A stretch of 5,302 nucleotides of DNA, from NCBI GenBank assembly GCA_944363005.1, contig CALVTV010000003.1, positions 1 to 5,302 on the forward strand, given 5' to 3'. The notes below the pieces were generated by a model that saw only the letters and a program-made list of their open reading frames with translations, was not told the DNA's origin and made no database searches. Within the stretch, counting starts at the first letter, position 1. Every line of letters starts with the position of its first letter. This document shows positions 1 through 5,302 of the stretch, piece by piece. The position numbers were made by a program, and so were the translations under genes. This stretch comes from an uncultured Clostridia bacterium (GTDB lineage Bacteria; Bacillota; Clostridia; Christensenellales; Aristaeellaceae).

Positions 1-17
1 GGCAAGCGATATTTCCC

Positions 18-560
18 TTAAAAGTTCGGCGGCGTACAGACCCAGATCACCGTCGCCGGCGTCTTTCCCTCATTCTTGAGGTAATGCGTCATCGACGGCT
101 TGTAGGAAAAACTGTCGCCCTTGCGCACGCGATATTTTTTCTCCCCCAGCACCAGTTTGACGCTGCCGGAGAGCACATGGCCAAACTCCTCGCCCATATG
201 CGGCAGGTCCTCCTCCGTAGAGGCGCCGGGCTCCAGCGTCACCAGAATCGGCTCGATGTCCTTTTTCTGCGCGTTGGGAATCAGCCAGTGGATCGTGACC
301 CCGTCGTCCGTCTCCTTGATGAACACGTCCTCCTTGCGGCAGACGGGATTGTCCCCCTGTTCGTCGGAGAAGAATTCATGGAACGAGGACCCCAGCGTGG
401 TGAGGATGTCCTCGAGCGTGGAGAGCGAGGGCGAGGTCTGGTTGCTCTCCAGTTGGGAAATGAATCCCTTGGACAGCTCACAGCGGTCGGCCAGCTCCTG
501 CTGTGTGAGGTTGTTCTTCTGGCGAAGATTTCTGAGCTTTTCCCCGATGTTGATTTCCAC
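18..560 (-). CDS. XRE-family HTH regulator with C-terminal cupin domain (PuuR-like)
   Basis: A 180-residue DNA-binding regulator, probably a small-molecule-responsive repressor. Residues 5-60 form an XRE/Cro-type helix-turn-helix with the core LTQQELADRCELSKGFISQ and the following SPSLSTLEDIL. Residues about 105-177 form a cupin barrel: PHMGEEFGHVLSGSV, then KGDSFSYKPSMTHYLKN, then the family ending CTPPNF. H121, E125 and H159 are plausible metal or ligand residues. The start is GTG at 560: an AAGGGGTG Shine-Dalgarno lies 5 nt upstream and the frame has no earlier start. Length fits the full family, so the gene appears intact. It has its own strong promoter and a palindrome in the leader that may be an autoregulatory operator. 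From family knowledge, close relatives in Clostridia often sit just before potABCD-type spermidine/putrescine transport genes. The stop is 17 nt from the window edge, so that neighbour cannot be seen. Domain assignment is firm; the ligand is inferred. Confidence 0.93.
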   Translation of the reverse strand: MEINIGEKLRNLRQKNNLTQQELADRCELSKGFISQLESNQTSPSLSTLEDILTTLGSSFHEFFSDEQGDNPVCRKEDVFIKETDDGVTIHWLIPNAQKKDIEPILVTLEPGASTEEDLPHMGEEFGHVLSGSVKLVLGEKKYRVRKGDSFSYKPSMTHYLKNEGKTPATVIWVCTPPNF

Positions 561-572
561 CGTTTCACCCCT

Positions 573-597
573 TCAAGTTTGGTCATACAAAACTTCA
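573..597 (-). promoter_or_regulatory. Imperfect palindrome in the regulator leader, candidate operator
   Basis: On the minus strand, TGAAGTTT and AAACTTGA form an inverted repeat, 7 of 8 positions matching, around a 9-nt centre. It lies between the predicted transcription start (about 611) and the Shine-Dalgarno of the XRE-cupin gene. XRE dimers bind such dyads and many of these regulators control themselves, so an operator is a reasonable inference. A short RNA hairpin affecting translation is the alternative. Confidence 0.4.
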
Positions 598-617
598 TGA
601 TTAACACAGCGATACAG

Positions 618-646
618 ATTAAACCACAATTTTCTCCCGCTGTCAA
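618..646 (-). promoter_or_regulatory. Sigma-A-type promoter of the XRE-cupin gene
   Basis: The -35 box TTGACA (plus-strand 641-646) matches consensus exactly. It is separated by 17 nt from TTTAAT (618-623), which matches 5 of 6 bases of TATAAT. Transcription should start near 611, giving a leader of about 50 nt before the GTG start. This is the best promoter in the window. Confidence 0.85.
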
Positions 647-657
647 GCATTTTTCGC

Positions 658-706
658 AAAAAAACGACGCGAAACGCAAAAACGTTCATTTTCCCGTTTC
701 CGCGCC
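658..706 (-). terminator. Intrinsic terminator upstream of the XRE-cupin promoter
   Basis: On the minus strand, GGCGCG-g-AAACG (706-695) pairs with CGTTTCGCGTC (676-666). This gives 11 pairs with one G.U and one bulged G, around an 18-nt loop. The hairpin is followed by one G and then seven Ts (664-658). The 709-713 segment offers an alternative outer pairing with 666-670. It would insulate the regulator from transcripts coming from pilT, or end a transcript arising in the AT-rich spacer. Confidence 0.72.
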
Positions 707-808
707 CCGCGTCATTCTACATTTTTCAGTTATTACTTGATTCTTTCGTTTTCAAAATTTCAACATACAATTTACTTTTCCTAAACATCCATCTACGCAA
801 TCAAACGC
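707..808. other. AT-rich intergenic spacer, no supported gene
   Basis: This stretch between the pilT hairpin and the terminator at 658-706 is visibly much richer in A/T than its surroundings. No family-like protein, convincing ribosome-binding site or clear promoter was found on either strand. A 20-codon minus-strand ORF (788-726) covers most of it, but has no good Shine-Dalgarno and uses A/T-ending codons unlike its neighbours. Confidence 0.6.
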
Positions 809-831
809 CGGGTTTACAATTCGCAAACCCG
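809..831 (-). terminator. Hairpin just after pilT, weak terminator or 3'-end stem
   Basis: Four nucleotides after the pilT stop, minus-strand CGGGTTTGC and GTAAACCCG pair over 9 bp, with one G.U, around a GAATT loop. The wobble is compatible with RNA from the minus strand and would be an A.C mismatch on the other. The downstream sequence GCGTTTGATT has only a poor U-tract, so termination may be partial. The stem may instead protect the pilT 3' end. Confidence 0.42.
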
Positions 832-834
832 CGC

Positions 835-1896
835 TCAGCGCAGTCTGCGCTCCAGCGTTTCGGGATTGTATGCCGCGGCAAGCGCCGTCTGCCGGGAAAT
901 GCTCCCCCCGCGCACCATCGCCGCCAGGCTTTGATCCATCGTCATCATCCCCTGCATGCCGCCGGCCGCCATGGTGTTTTCGATCTGGAACGTCTTGCCT
1001 TCGCGAATCAGGTTCGCGATCGCGGGCGTGACGACCATCACCTCAAAGGCGGGAATCAGTTCGCCGCTGAGCGTCTGCACCAGCTGCTGGCTGACCACCG
1101 CGCGAAGCACCGTCGCCAGCTGCACGCGCACCTGCTGCTGCGCATTCGCCGGGAATACGTCCACAATGCGGTCGATGGACTTGGCCGCGCCCTGCGTATG
1201 CAGCGAGGAGAAGAGCAGATGCCCCGTCTCCGCGGCGGTCAGCGCGGTGGCAATCGTGTCGTAATCGCGCATTTCGCCGAGCATGATCACGTCTGGCGCC
1301 TGACGCAGCGCCGCGCGCAGGGCCACGGAAAAGCTCTGGGAATCGCTGTGCATCTCGCGTTGGGAAACGATGCATCCCTTGTGCCGGTGCAGGTATTCGA
1401 TGGGGTCCTCCAGCGTGATGATATGCCCCTGCCGCTCGCGGTTGATCCGGTCAATCAGGCAGGCCAGGGTCGTGCTCTTGCCGCTGCCCGCGGCCCCCGT
1501 GACGAGCACCATACCGCTGACCGTGTTGTACAGGTTCATCACGGCATCCGGAATGCCGAGCTTGGCCGGGTCCGGCAGTTCAAAGCGAACCACCCGCAAC
1601 ACAGCCGCCAGTGAACTGCGCTGCATGTATGCGCAGCAGCGGAAACGGCCCACCCCCGGCAGGGAAAAGGAGAAATCGTCGTCGCCGTTTTCAAGAAGGT
1701 TGCGGATCGGGCGCCCCTTTGTCAGCCCATAGATCCCCCGCAAGAGCTCCTCGCTCTGCTCCGGCGTGATCCGCTCCTCCGTCACGTTTTCAAACCGGCA
1801 GCCCACGCGCACGCGAATGCACGCGCCGGGAACGATATAGATGTCGCTGGCACTGCTCTGCGCGCTCTCGCGCAGAATCGCTTCAAGATCCTTCAT
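835..1896 (-). CDS. pilT: Type IV pilus retraction ATPase PilT
   Basis: A 353-residue cytoplasmic hexameric ATPase expected to power pilus retraction. Motifs, numbered from the ATG: N-terminal ASDIYIVPG (about 16-24); Walker A GAAGSGKSTT (134-143); Asp box TLEDPIEYLH (161-170); Walker B DVIMLGEMRD (202-211); His box HLLFSSLHT (226-234); and the PilT signature AIANLIREGK (292-301) followed by GMMTMDQSLA. The signature and lack of the long N-terminal domain separate it from the extension ATPase PilB. Length is normal for PilT. The ATG at 1896 is chosen because the minus-strand GAGAGGTG lies 6 nt before it; the GTG three codons upstream (1905) is part of that Shine-Dalgarno. Walker A has AA where PilT usually has PT, but the essential GKS/T is intact. 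No other pilus gene is in the window, so its partners must be encoded elsewhere. It has its own promoter at 1921-1949. Confidence 0.95.
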   Translation of the reverse strand: MKDLEAILRESAQSSASDIYIVPGACIRVRVGCRFENVTEERITPEQSEELLRGIYGLTKGRPIRNLLENGDDDFSFSLPGVGRFRCCAYMQRSSLAAVLRVVRFELPDPAKLGIPDAVMNLYNTVSGMVLVTGAAGSGKSTTLACLIDRINRERQGHIITLEDPIEYLHRHKGCIVSQREMHSDSQSFSVALRAALRQAPDVIMLGEMRDYDTIATALTAAETGHLLFSSLHTQGAAKSIDRIVDVFPANAQQQVRVQLATVLRAVVSQQLVQTLSGELIPAFEVMVVTPAIANLIREGKTFQIENTMAAGGMQGMMTMDQSLAAMVRGGSISRQTALAAAYNPETLERRLR

Positions 1897-1920
1897 CGCT
1901 TGCACCTCTCTCTTCGTTGT

Positions 1921-1949
1921 ATTGTATCACAGCCGGTACGCGCTTGCAA
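1921..1949 (-). promoter_or_regulatory. Sigma-A-type promoter of pilT
   Basis: The -35 box TTGCAA (1944-1949) matches 4 of 6 consensus bases. It is 17 nt from TACAAT (1921-1926), which matches 5 of 6. Transcription would start near 1914, giving a very short leader ending in the Shine-Dalgarno. The promoter lies directly after the terminator of the upstream gene, which supports pilT being a separate unit. Confidence 0.7.
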
Positions 1950-1968
1950 CGGAAAACACCACGGGCAT

Positions 1969-2004
1969 AAAAAACGGGCGACGCCATGACCGCGCCACCC
2001 GTTT
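1969..2004 (-). terminator. Rho-independent terminator of the Ig-like protein gene
   Basis: Minus-strand AAACGGGTGGCGC (2004-1992) pairs fully with GCGTCGCCCGTTT (1984-1972) over 13 bp, including two G.U pairs, around a 7-nt loop. Six Ts follow (1974-1969, the first three shared with the stem). The wobbles suit minus-strand RNA. It sits 47 nt after the stop at 2051. Confidence 0.88.
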
Positions 2005-2050
2005 CCATCTTTCGCTTGCGTGCGGCACCCTCGCCGCCGCATTTTGTCCC

Positions 2051-3613
2051 TTACTTGTTCTCCGTCCAGTACAGTGCGCGCGTCACAGGGGCTTCCCCGG
2101 TCGCCACGCCGCTCTTGTAATACTGATCGTCCGCCGGCAGAGAAATGCCTTCGCCCACCAGATAGAACGTCAGAATATCGCCCACCTCTGCATCGGCGCT
2201 CTGGTCGAGCACCACCCAAAGGGGCTGCGTCCACACGCCAGTCGCCGGATTGTCGATGCAAACCAGCGCGCAGGGGCTGCCGTTGTAGTCGGCAAACTCC
2301 ATCACCCGGCCGCGCTCGATGAACTGCTTGCCCTGATATGCCGCCGGATCGGCGACCACGCTGTCGTAATCGATCTCGATCATCTTCAGGCGGAAATTGG
2401 CAATCCATTCCTTCTGCGTCAGCTCGCGGGTCAGGGTCACCTGCGTGGAGCCGTCCTTAAAGCCGTCGGCCTGCGCGGTGAGCGTATACGTGTGGGCGCC
2501 TTCGCTGTCGATGTTCAGGCGCACGCTGAAGGCGCCGTTCCGGTTGGCTGTCACGTTGGTCTTGAAGCCCTCCGTCTCGACGTACACCTTGGCGTCGGCC
2601 TCCGTTTCGCCGCGCAACACGACGGTACTGCCGGTGAACGTCGTCTCCTCCGGTTCGGTGACGGCGATGTTCGCCACGGGCATCTCATAGCGCAGGGAGA
2701 ACATCCGCTCGGCGGTATCGGTCGAAACCACCAGCGCGAGCTCGCCCTCCTGCGGCAGCTTGACGCGCAGGGAGAACGTGCCGTCCTTCTTGGCCGTCGT
2801 CTTGCCCAGGCTTTCCCCATTCAGGCGCACCGTTACCTCCTGGGAGGCATCCACGGTGCCGGTGAGCGCCAAATCGGCGGAATTGGTAAAGGCAGGCACG
2901 CCTTCCACCGTCATTTCGCCCTCTGTCCCAACCGCTTGCGCAACGCCTGCCGTCGGCACGGGCGTGGGTTCGGGCGTTGCCGTGGGCGCGGGCGTGGGGC
3001 TCGGCGTCGGCTGCGTCACGCTGCTCAGGAAGTGAAGGCCGGAGAGCACGCGCTCCATGCGCGCATCATCCTCCAGGCTGGGCACGCGGCCCACAACGGT
3101 CTGCGTGAGCAGGCAGACGCGCCCCAGATGCAGCGTCGCGTAACGCAGCGTGTAGACCTGTACCGTGCCGTACATGGAGGAAGCCGTCAGCCGCACACAC
3201 TGCGGTTCGGTCTTCGTCCATTCGCACGTTTCATACAGGCCGCTCTCGGAAAACTGCGCCAGGAACGCTTCCCGCTGCGCATCCGACATCTCGTCCATAT
3301 CCTGCACACCGGCAAACTCTCCCGCGTCCACTACGCTCACGGCGATCTGGCCGCCATCGTCCGGGATCACCTCCATGACAATCCCGGAGGCGATATAGCT
3401 GGAGAGCACGGCATCGGCCGTCGTCCCCAGCGAGGCGATCAGCTCCTGATGCTCGCCGAGGTTCGTCTGCGTGAGCACCGTCTCGCCCTCCTGCTGCGTG
3501 TAGCGCAGGCCTTCGTACGGAAAGACATAGGTCGCATCCTGTGCCACGCCCTGCGCCCCGACCGTCAGCAGACAGGCCAGCAGGCACGCGGCTCCCAAAC
3601 GCTTATTCATCAT
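2051..3613 (-). CDS. Secreted protein with Pro/Thr linker, two Ig-like repeats and an OB-like C-terminus
   Basis: A 520-residue predicted exported protein of unknown function. Residues 1-25 look like a signal peptide: charged MMNKR, hydrophobic 6-19, likely cleavage near GVAQ/D, no convincing lipobox. Residues 26-198 are an unrecognised mixed alpha/beta domain with Cys130 and Cys139, a possible disulfide. Residues 201-223 are a Pro/Thr-rich linker. Residues 233-310 and 316-395 are two beta-rich Ig-like repeats with matching cores (AKKDGTFSLRVKL and ANRNGAFSVRLNI). Residues 397-520 are a globular domain where AAYQGKQFIERGRVMEF suggests an OB-like fold (weak inference). No LPXTG, SLH or C-terminal membrane anchor is visible. 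The start follows a GAAGGGGG Shine-Dalgarno 5 nt before the first of two tandem ATGs; the second (3610) is equally possible. The frame stays open upstream to 4060, but that part is antisense-like noise over the ligase gene. The gene has its own promoter and terminator. An adhesin-like, wall-associated or sensor role is possible. Confidence 0.88.
   Translation of the reverse strand: MMNKRLGAACLLACLLTVGAQGVAQDATYVFPYEGLRYTQQEGETVLTQTNLGEHQELIASLGTTADAVLSSYIASGIVMEVIPDDGGQIAVSVVDAGEFAGVQDMDEMSDAQREAFLAQFSESGLYETCEWTKTEPQCVRLTASSMYGTVQVYTLRYATLHLGRVCLLTQTVVGRVPSLEDDARMERVLSGLHFLSSVTQPTPSPTPAPTATPEPTPVPTAGVAQAVGTEGEMTVEGVPAFTNSADLALTGTVDASQEVTVRLNGESLGKTTAKKDGTFSLRVKLPQEGELALVVSTDTAERMFSLRYEMPVANIAVTEPEETTFTGSTVVLRGETEADAKVYVETEGFKTNVTANRNGAFSVRLNIDSEGAHTYTLTAQADGFKDGSTQVTLTRELTQKEWIANFRLKMIEIDYDSVVADPAAYQGKQFIERGRVMEFADYNGSPCALVCIDNPATGVWTQPLWVVLDQSADAEVGDILTFYLVGEGISLPADDQYYKSGVATGEAPVTRALYWTENK
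2945..3013 (-). repeat. Pro/Thr-rich linker-coding low-complexity repeat
   Basis: These 23 codons encode residues 201-223 of the secreted protein, dominated by PTP, PSP and PEP units. At DNA level they form an imperfect GGGCGT-type hexamer array on the plus strand. Such linkers keep extracellular domains apart, are often O-glycosylated in secreted proteins, and can change length by slippage. Confidence 0.8.
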
Positions 3614-3647
3614 CAAAACCCCCTTCGTGGGACAGGTATCGACTCTG

Positions 3648-3677
3648 ATTATACCATACCTTACCGCTCTTTTACAA
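3648..3677 (-). promoter_or_regulatory. Promoter of the Ig-like protein gene, overlapping the ligase gene end
   Basis: A perfect -10 TATAAT (3648-3653) preceded by TGG (extended -10) lies 18 nt from TTGTAA (3672-3677), which matches 4 of 6 bases of the -35 consensus. The -35 is inside the last codons of the ligase-family gene. Transcription would start near 3641, leaving a leader of about 28 nt. No terminator is seen between the two genes, so cotranscription with the upstream gene is also possible. Confidence 0.68.
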
Positions 3678-5046
3678 GCCATCCTTCTCCTGCCAATACG
3701 CCCAGCGCAACGCAGAGCATGATGTTCATCGGGGTCATGGCCCCCAGCGGCGCACTCTCCATCAAGCCGGTCACCAGCGCCGCAACGGCCAATCCGCCCA
3801 ACCCATGCGCACCGGCAAAGCCCCTGCCGCTCTGCGCAAAGAAGGCGTGATGCACCGGGCGCAAAATGACCACAAAAAACGCGCAGAGCAACCCAAATCC
3901 GATGAGTCCGAAATCGGCGATATACTGCAAATACGTATTGTGTACGGCAATAGCCTCCGCGCCCGTCTGCTGAGCAATTTGGCTTCCCGTGCGTCCCACG
4001 CCGTTGCCGATGAGCAGATAGCGAGGATTCTCCCGCCAAAGCGCAAAGAGATTCTTCCAAATGGTTGTGCGTCCCGTGAACGTAGCCTCTCCTTCATCGC
4101 GCACCAGATGTACCGGCGCAGGAGTGGGTTGTATCGTCTCCTCTGCCGCTGCAGAAGCCACAATGACCGGTTCTCCGTTGTAGTGTGCGACAGCCGCCTC
4201 CGTGAGTTGTCCCGCAACGGCATAGCCTCCAATCAAAACGGCCAAACCGCATGCCACACCGGCGCCATGACGCACGAGCGCGCGCGCCTTCACCCGTGTG
4301 CATACCGCCCCATACGCACTGACTGCCAGGCCTACCAGCATTGCAATGCGCGCCGTGCGGCTCTGCGTCAGCACGACAACGAGGCACATCAACACCGCAG
4401 GCACCACAAAGGCCAGCTTCGCCAGCATATGCTTGCGGCGGGCAGCGCCCGTCACGCAAAGCATCAACAGCATCAAGGCGATCATGCCCGTAATGTTATA
4501 ATGCAAGCCGGCATACAGTCCGCCCCGATAAACGCCAAATCCATTAGGCCCGAACTCCATGCCGAATACCTGCGTCGTTGCCACGCAGTAAAGCAGCGCA
4601 ATGCCCAGCCCCAAAGAGAATACCGCCGCAAGAATACAAAGCCCGTCCAGTGCCCGCGCCCGATACTCGGGCTCCTGTTCGCGCAACAGGGCATAAATGC
4701 CGAAATAGGCGACGGTATATTCATGCCAGCTCGTCACATTATTGAACGGTATCCCAAAGCGCAGCGCGAACGGGACAATGATCCAGAGCAAAAGCAAGGC
4801 AAGAATACTCGTATCCAGCGCAACAAGCCGTTTCTGCCGGGCACGCATGAGTCGCGAAACCCAAAGCACCGCTCCCCACGGAATAATAACGTAGCTGCTG
4901 ATCAAGCTCACCGGCTCACGATACCATGTGAACATCTGAGACGGGGAAAAACCCGCAAGCACAAATGCGAAGAAAGCAAACACGCCCACATTGCCGACAA
5001 GAGCCAGCAGCAGTTGCTGCACCCTCATTGTGATTTTTTCGATCAT
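3661..5046 (-). CDS. O-antigen ligase / Wzy_C-family polytopic membrane protein
   Basis: A 461-residue integral membrane protein that probably transfers or polymerises lipid-linked glycans at the outer face of the cytoplasmic membrane. About 11-12 hydrophobic segments are visible, for example 13-31, 46-63, 78-95, 133-154, 184-199, 209-227, 232-249, 262-280, 374-396 and 438-455. Family marks are LTQSRTARIAMLVGL (226-240), GRTTIWKNLFALWRENPRYL with GNGVG (325-351), and AVHNTYLQYIADFGLIGFG (367-385) with the conserved His-Asn. The long loop 281-372 is typically external and catalytic; here it also holds a Pro/Thr stretch, QPTPAPV (306-312). The ATG at 5046 follows GGAGGG (5053-5058) by 6 nt. A monoderm has no LPS, so the product may be a wall or capsular glycan, or a glycoprotein, since protein O-oligosaccharyltransferases share this fold. 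No glycosyltransferase gene lies nearby, so the substrate cannot be told. No confident promoter was found at 5047-5167. Confidence 0.88.
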   Translation of the reverse strand: MIEKITMRVQQLLLALVGNVGVFAFFAFVLAGFSPSQMFTWYREPVSLISSYVIIPWGAVLWVSRLMRARQKRLVALDTSILALLLLWIIVPFALRFGIPFNNVTSWHEYTVAYFGIYALLREQEPEYRARALDGLCILAAVFSLGLGIALLYCVATTQVFGMEFGPNGFGVYRGGLYAGLHYNITGMIALMLLMLCVTGAARRKHMLAKLAFVVPAVLMCLVVVLTQSRTARIAMLVGLAVSAYGAVCTRVKARALVRHGAGVACGLAVLIGGYAVAGQLTEAAVAHYNGEPVIVASAAAEETIQPTPAPVHLVRDEGEATFTGRTTIWKNLFALWRENPRYLLIGNGVGRTGSQIAQQTGAEAIAVHNTYLQYIADFGLIGFGLLCAFFVVILRPVHHAFFAQSGRGFAGAHGLGGLAVAALVTGLMESAPLGAMTPMNIMLCVALGVLAGEGWLVKER

Positions 5047-5151
5047 TCAAGTCCCTCCGCTTTTCCCTTTGGGTCATATTCCAGGTTTAATGCAGCGCTT
5101 TTCCGGCTTTTTTCTGCCCGGAACACGCCTGCAACGATACCAGACCGCAAG

Positions 5152-5184
5152 AAAAAGGGCAGGAGGATTACTCCTCGCCGCCCT
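5152..5184 (-). terminator. Terminator overlapping the stop codon of the upstream partial gene
   Basis: On the minus strand, AGGGC (5184-5180), a 4-nt bulge, then AGGAG (5175-5171) pair with CTCCT (5165-5161) and GCCCT (5160-5156) around a TAATC loop. The T-tract is 5156-5152. The TAA stop lies within the loop, so the last Glu codons and the stop serve as part of the hairpin. The bulge lowers certainty. Confidence 0.6.
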
Positions 5185-5302
5185 GTTCAGTCACGGTTTC
5201 CTGCGCGCCCAGCTGCTGGCCACCCTCCGGCTTGGGGCCGCGGGAGCCACGGCGGCGGCCACGTCCTCCCCGGCGGGTGCCGGACGGCTTCTGCTCGCCC
5301 TT
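5168..5302 (-). CDS. C-terminal end of a protein with an Arg/Gly-rich tail (partial)
   Basis: Only the last 44 residues and the TAA stop are inside the window; the gene continues past the right edge. The tail has a basic Arg/Gly core, TRRGGRGRRRGSRGPKPEGG, followed by an acidic, Gln/Glu-rich end, TEQGGEE. Composition is low-complexity and presumably disordered. Such RGG-like tails are common on bacterial RNA-binding proteins, including DEAD-box helicases, R3H/KH proteins and some ribonucleases, but no diagnostic domain is visible, so no function is assigned. The frame is open through the whole segment, ends at a terminator hairpin, and uses GC-rich codons like its neighbours, which supports real coding. 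Confidence 0.7.
   Translation of the reverse strand, partial: KGEQKPSGTRRGGRGRRRGSRGPKPEGGQQLGAQETVTEQGGEE

Noticed and set aside
84..740. 218-codon plus-strand open frame over the regulator
   Set aside because: It is antisense to the XRE-cupin gene, runs into the AT-rich spacer and the terminator, and shows no domain.
726..788. 20-codon minus-strand ORF in the AT-rich spacer
   Set aside because: There is no convincing Shine-Dalgarno, it is very short, and its codon use differs from the neighbours. It is kept only as part of the spacer finding.
1897..1905. GTG start three codons upstream of the chosen pilT start
   Set aside because: The GTG is part of the GAGAGGTG ribosome-binding site that is ideally spaced from the ATG at 1896.
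1841..3850. 669-codon open frame on the plus strand
   Set aside because: It lies antisense to the secreted-protein gene and parts of pilT and the ligase gene. Its product is His/Arg/Gly-rich with no domain. The minus-strand frame has a signal peptide, linker, repeats, promoter and terminator. It is a by-product of GC-rich third positions.
3614..4060. Upstream extension of the secreted-protein frame
   Set aside because: These 149 codons overlap the well-supported ligase gene and give Arg/Cys-rich noise. The Shine-Dalgarno and signal peptide place the start at 3613.
5101..5123. Inverted repeat TTCCGG-N11-CCGGAA upstream of the ligase gene
   Set aside because: A 6-bp stem with an 11-nt loop and no U-tract on the minus strand. 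It is too weak to call a terminator or operator.
5047..5167. Promoter search before the ligase gene
   Set aside because: TTGCAG and TATGAC-like boxes occur, but none pairs with a good partner at 16-18 nt, so no promoter was called.

Overview
All five genes found in this window, the last of them partial, lie on the minus strand, so the DNA is best read from the right edge to the left. The coding sequence is GC-rich and shows strong G/C preference at third codon positions. Ribosome-binding sites are purine-rich and close to AGGAGG, promoters look like sigma-A sites, and several intrinsic terminators end in U-tracts. An XRE-cupin regulator, PilT and a secreted protein with a Pro/Thr linker and Ig-like repeats together suggest a GC-rich member of the Bacillota, probably Clostridia (Christensenellales-like is a guess). 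No RNA gene, CRISPR array, insertion sequence or attachment site was seen.

Layout in order of transcription. (1) 5302-5168: last 44 codons of a gene with an Arg/Gly-rich tail, ended by a terminator hairpin that includes the stop codon. (2) 5046-3661: a polytopic membrane protein of the O-antigen ligase (Wzy_C) family. (3) 3613-2051: a secreted protein with a signal peptide, an unrecognised N-terminal domain, a Pro/Thr linker, two Ig-like repeats and a possible OB-like C-terminal domain. It has its own promoter, which overlaps the end of gene 2, and a clear terminator. (4) 1896-835: the type IV pilus retraction ATPase PilT, with its own promoter directly after that terminator. (5) 560-18: an XRE-cupin regulator behind a near-consensus promoter and an AT-rich spacer that carries a strong terminator.

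How the genes may work together. Genes 2-4 all point to the cell surface: glycan polymerisation or transfer, an extracellular adhesin-like or wall-associated protein, and pilus retraction. A functional link between the ligase-family enzyme and the Pro/Thr linker protein is possible but unproven. The terminators and promoters suggest mostly separate transcription units; readthrough from gene 2 into gene 3 remains possible. The regulator probably controls genes beyond the left edge. Its family is often found beside polyamine transport operons in Clostridia. Nothing here amounts to a clearly new system. The least explained parts are the secreted protein, the AT-rich spacer at 707-808 and the palindrome in the regulator's leader.
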